Shown here: piece after piece, positions 4,553 to 6,948 of the stretch
Layout of the letters: every line of letters starts with the position of its first letter
Numbering within the stretch: position 1 is the first letter of the stretch
Assembly: GCA_030691775.1 (NCBI GenBank)
Contig: JAUYDN010000258.1
Span: 1 to 6,948 of the forward strand
Origin: Dehalococcoidia bacterium
GTDB taxonomy: Bacteria; Chloroflexota; Dehalococcoidia; Dehalococcoidales; Fen-1064
Direction: 5' to 3'
Length of the DNA stretch: 6,948 bases
Made by a program: the position numbers and the translations under genes
The notes under the pieces: model-generated
Told to the model about the DNA's origin: nothing
Database searches by the model: none
What the model saw: the letters and a program-made list of their open reading frames with translations, nothing else

Positions 4553-6948
4553 ATGCCTGATTACAAATCTAATGAATATGAGTTTCAGGGTATGGTGGTT
4601 GGGTGGCTCAATGAGTTTTTAGCCGCTGAGTCATACCCATTTGACACGGCTACGCAAAACCCGTCTTTAAAAACCGGGGAATCTAAAACTCAATTCCCGG
4701 ATATTCAATTATGGATAAACTATCAAGCCAAATTGGGTTTTTGTGGATGGGAATTAAAAACTCCAAAAACCAAAGCCGATGACAGTACATTACTAGAAGA
4801 TGCGGCTGAAAAAGCCCACGCAATGAAAGCGGAATATTTCGTAACCTGGAATATGCGCGATACTATTATTTGGACAACACCAAACATTGGAGAAAGGGTA
4901 AAAGCTGAACATAGACGAAAACAATACCCAGCATTGTACCAGATCAATAGTGCTGATGATTTAAAAAATGAGGTACACAAGATTTCTCTGAAAAACAGGG
5001 CAAAGGAAATTCTTGACGACCTTACAGTTTTGAAGAATAAAGGAACCCTGCAAAGTATTACTGCCGATGACACGTTCTTTGTTAAGAAACTGCGTGCGGC
5101 TGTTGATAGCCTTTACCCCGATGCTGAGAAATCACTCAAGAAGAAAGCCGCTTTCGATATTGGATTCCGAAAAGATCTCGCTGGATGGGCAAGCAAACAG
5201 GGTACTGTGCTTCAGGCAGGTGATGAGTTTTATCGCATGGTTGCAAGACAGATGGTTTACCGCCTTCTTGCCCGCATTATCTTTTATGAAACCCTCACCG
5301 GCAAATTCAAAAAGTTGCCTGAACTCAATTTGAACGGACTAAGCGGACAAAAGGCTGTGGAAAAACTAAAAGAATTATTCAGTAAGGCGGCAGATATTGA
5401 CTGGCTGGCGGTTTTTCAGACTGACCTTGCCGATACAATTGAATTATCCGAAGACTCTATAGACGTTATTCATAAACTCATTGACGACCTGAATTATTAT
5501 AATTTTGCACTTCTTCCACATGATGTTATCGGAGCGGTTTTTGAAAAACTGATACCAGAAGAAGAACGTCACACGCTAGGACAGTATTTTACCCGTGAGA
5601 ATCTTGTTGACTTGATACTGGCGTTTTGCTTGAGAACACCTGACGCTACCGTTATCGACCCCACTTGCGGGACTGGCACTTTTTTGATAAGAGCATATGA
5701 TAAGAAAAAAACAGGCGGTTTATACGACCACAAGCAATTATTAAGCCATCTGTGGGGCGTGGATATAGCGCATTTCCCGGCTGAGTTAGCTACCATCAAC
5801 CTTTTCCGGCAGGATATTTCTGACCCTACCAATTTCCCAAGGATACTTTGCCAAGACTTTTTTGATATACAGGTAGGTCAAACTCATAAGTTCCCTCCAC
5901 TCAAAGCCAGTCTAGACCCGAACTTCCAATTAATTGACGAAAAAATGCCGTTATTTGATGCGGCTGTGGGCAATTTCCCGTTCAAAAGGCAAGAGCTTAT
6001 CTCCAAACAGGTCCCAAACTACAAAGAAAAGCTGGAGAAGGTGATAAAAGAAGAGTGGCTGGCTGAATATCCGGATGCCTTTGATTTTCCCGAAAACGAT
6101 AAAAAATACATTCAAGACGCGGTTAAAGCTGGTAAAAAGGTCATAAAAAACAACGCTGAATTTAAGCTTTCCGGTCAGGCGGACATTTATGCCTACCTCT
6201 TTTTCCACACCGCCCGCTTTGTCAAAGAAGGCGGGCGCATGGGTTTCATAACATCTAATTCATGGCTTGACGTAGCATACGGCTATGAACTTCAAAAATT
6301 CATGCTCAACAATTTCAAGTTGGTAGCCATTCTGGAATCCCGCTGCGAGCCGTGGTTTGAAGACGCTGCGGTGAATACGATAGTTACCATACTCGAGAAA
6401 TGCTCCAACAAGGCAGAAAGGGATAATAACATCGTCAAGTTTGTGAAGATTAAGAAAAAACTTACAGACTTAATACCCTATGATATGAAGCTGGAAGCAT
6501 TAAAACGGTGGCAACATCTTGAAAACCTGGTAGATTTTATCGACAACACGGGACATGAGCATATAGAGACAAGTAAAGGTGTGGTAGAGAACTCGCTTAA
6601 CGGGCTGGAAACGAAAGAAGCCGCCAATTTCCGTATACGTATCAAGAGACAGGGCGAATTGCTGGACGAACTGAACATTGAAAGTAAGACTGTAAAATGG
6701 GGGAAGTACCTCCGGGCACCGGAAATATATTATGAAATTGTTGAGCAATGTAGCGATAAACTTATCAATTTTAACACGATGGCTAACATCAAGAGAGGCA
6801 TCACTACTGGTATTAACGAGTTTTTCTATTTGACAGAAGACAGAATACGGCACTGGGGAATTGAAGATGAGTTCTTAATCCCGGTGTTTAAATCTCCAAA
6901 AGAATCTACTAGTATCGCGATTGCTCACGATAAGTTAAAGCTAAAGGG
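4553..6948 (+). CDS. Type IIG-like restriction endonuclease/N6-adenine methyltransferase fusion (cut by right edge)
   Basis: This reading frame stays open for 798 codons to the window edge with no stop. It encodes a single-chain enzyme expected to both cut foreign DNA and methylate adenine at its own recognition site. The N-terminal domain has a PD-(D/E)xK-type signature: PD with D50, then E67-L-K69 in GWELKTP, followed by KAHAMKAEYFVTWN. A largely helical linker follows. The methyltransferase part begins at GQYFTRENLVDLIL (343 onward), with SAM-binding motif I DPTCGTGTF (369-377) and an acidic GVDI (402-405). Motif IV is at 474-477 but reads NFPF rather than NPPY/F. Later blocks GFITSNSWLDVAYG (564-577) and ESRCEPWFEDAAVNT (595-609) match Eco57I-like methylase subunits. 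KRGITTGINEFFYL (747-760) looks like the start of the target-recognition region. The ATG at 4553 has a GGAG site; a nearby ATG at 4545 is out of frame. It is divergent from ppsA and more AT-rich, suggesting horizontal gain. The class is well supported; specificity and activity cannot be read. Confidence 0.88.
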   Translation, partial: MPDYKSNEYEFQGMVVGWLNEFLAAESYPFDTATQNPSLKTGESKTQFPDIQLWINYQAKLGFCGWELKTPKTKADDSTLLEDAAEKAHAMKAEYFVTWNMRDTIIWTTPNIGERVKAEHRRKQYPALYQINSADDLKNEVHKISLKNRAKEILDDLTVLKNKGTLQSITADDTFFVKKLRAAVDSLYPDAEKSLKKKAAFDIGFRKDLAGWASKQGTVLQAGDEFYRMVARQMVYRLLARIIFYETLTGKFKKLPELNLNGLSGQKAVEKLKELFSKAADIDWLAVFQTDLADTIELSEDSIDVIHKLIDDLNYYNFALLPHDVIGAVFEKLIPEEERHTLGQYFTRENLVDLILAFCLRTPDATVIDPTCGTGTFLIRAYDKKKTGGLYDHKQLLSHLWGVDIAHFPAELATINLFRQDISDPTNFPRILCQDFFDIQVGQTHKFPPLKASLDPNFQLIDEKMPLFDAAVGNFPFKRQELISKQVPNYKEKLEKVIKEEWLAEYPDAFDFPENDKKYIQDAVKAGKKVIKNNAEFKLSGQADIYAYLFFHTARFVKEGGRMGFITSNSWLDVAYGYELQKFMLNNFKLVAILESRCEPWFEDAAVNTIVTILEKCSNKAERDNNIVKFVKIKKKLTDLIPYDMKLEALKRWQHLENLVDFIDNTGHEHIETSKGVVENSLNGLETKEAANFRIRIKRQGELLDELNIESKTVKWGKYLRAPEIYYEIVEQCSDKLINFNTMANIKRGITTGINEFFYLTEDRIRHWGIEDEFLIPVFKSPKESTSIAIAHDKLKLK

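Noticed and set aside
4723..5073. 116-codon minus-strand open frame opposite the type IIG N-terminus
   Set aside because: Antisense to the nuclease domain, with no recognisable protein features or Shine-Dalgarno support.
6211..6237. Inverted repeat CGCCCGC / GCGGGCG inside the type IIG gene
   Set aside because: It lies in well-supported coding sequence (ARFVKEGGRMGF region), where the codons explain it; the 13-nt loop and the position give no sign of function.

Overview
The window looks like a piece of a bacterial chromosome. Three housekeeping genes lie on the minus strand. Transcribed right to left they are phosphoenolpyruvate synthase (ppsA), a dGTPase-family HD hydrolase (dgt) and DNA primase (dnaG, cut by the left edge). 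A fourth gene, large and unrelated, diverges from ppsA and runs off the right edge. It is a single-chain restriction-modification enzyme of the type IIG kind: an N-terminal PD-(D/E)xK nuclease, an N6-adenine methyltransferase core, and the start of a target-recognition region. The ppsA/dgt/dnaG neighbourhood, and a primase zinc motif with an extra residue between its last two cysteines, remind me of Chloroflexota, especially Dehalococcoidia. That assignment is from memory and only tentative.

Layout: 1-735 dnaG (minus, first 245 codons). 736-971 is an intergenic gap holding a pair of 24-25 bp imperfect direct repeats around a perfect 8 bp-stem palindrome, plus a second hairpin just after the dgt stop. 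972-2039 dgt (minus). 2039-4273 ppsA (minus), whose stop codon shares one base with the dgt GTG start (TAGTG), so the two are very probably cotranscribed and translationally coupled. 4274-4552 is the divergent control region. It has an extended -10 promoter, a 5'-UTR stem-loop and a strong Shine-Dalgarno for ppsA, and a near-consensus sigma-70 promoter inside an imperfect inverted repeat for the restriction gene. 4553-6948 is the type IIG gene (plus, 798 codons visible, no stop).

The housekeeping genes connect central carbon metabolism (pyruvate to PEP), dNTP pool control and replication priming; dgt with dnaG is a sensible pairing. The restriction gene is visibly more AT-rich in rows I counted by hand (about 37-50% GC, against about 42-68% in ppsA/dgt rows), which suggests an acquired defence gene placed beside a core operon.

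The most notable point is its methyltransferase motif IV, which reads N-F-P-F instead of the usual N-P-P-Y/F. I saw no clearly new multi-gene system. If one exists it would lie to the right of the window.
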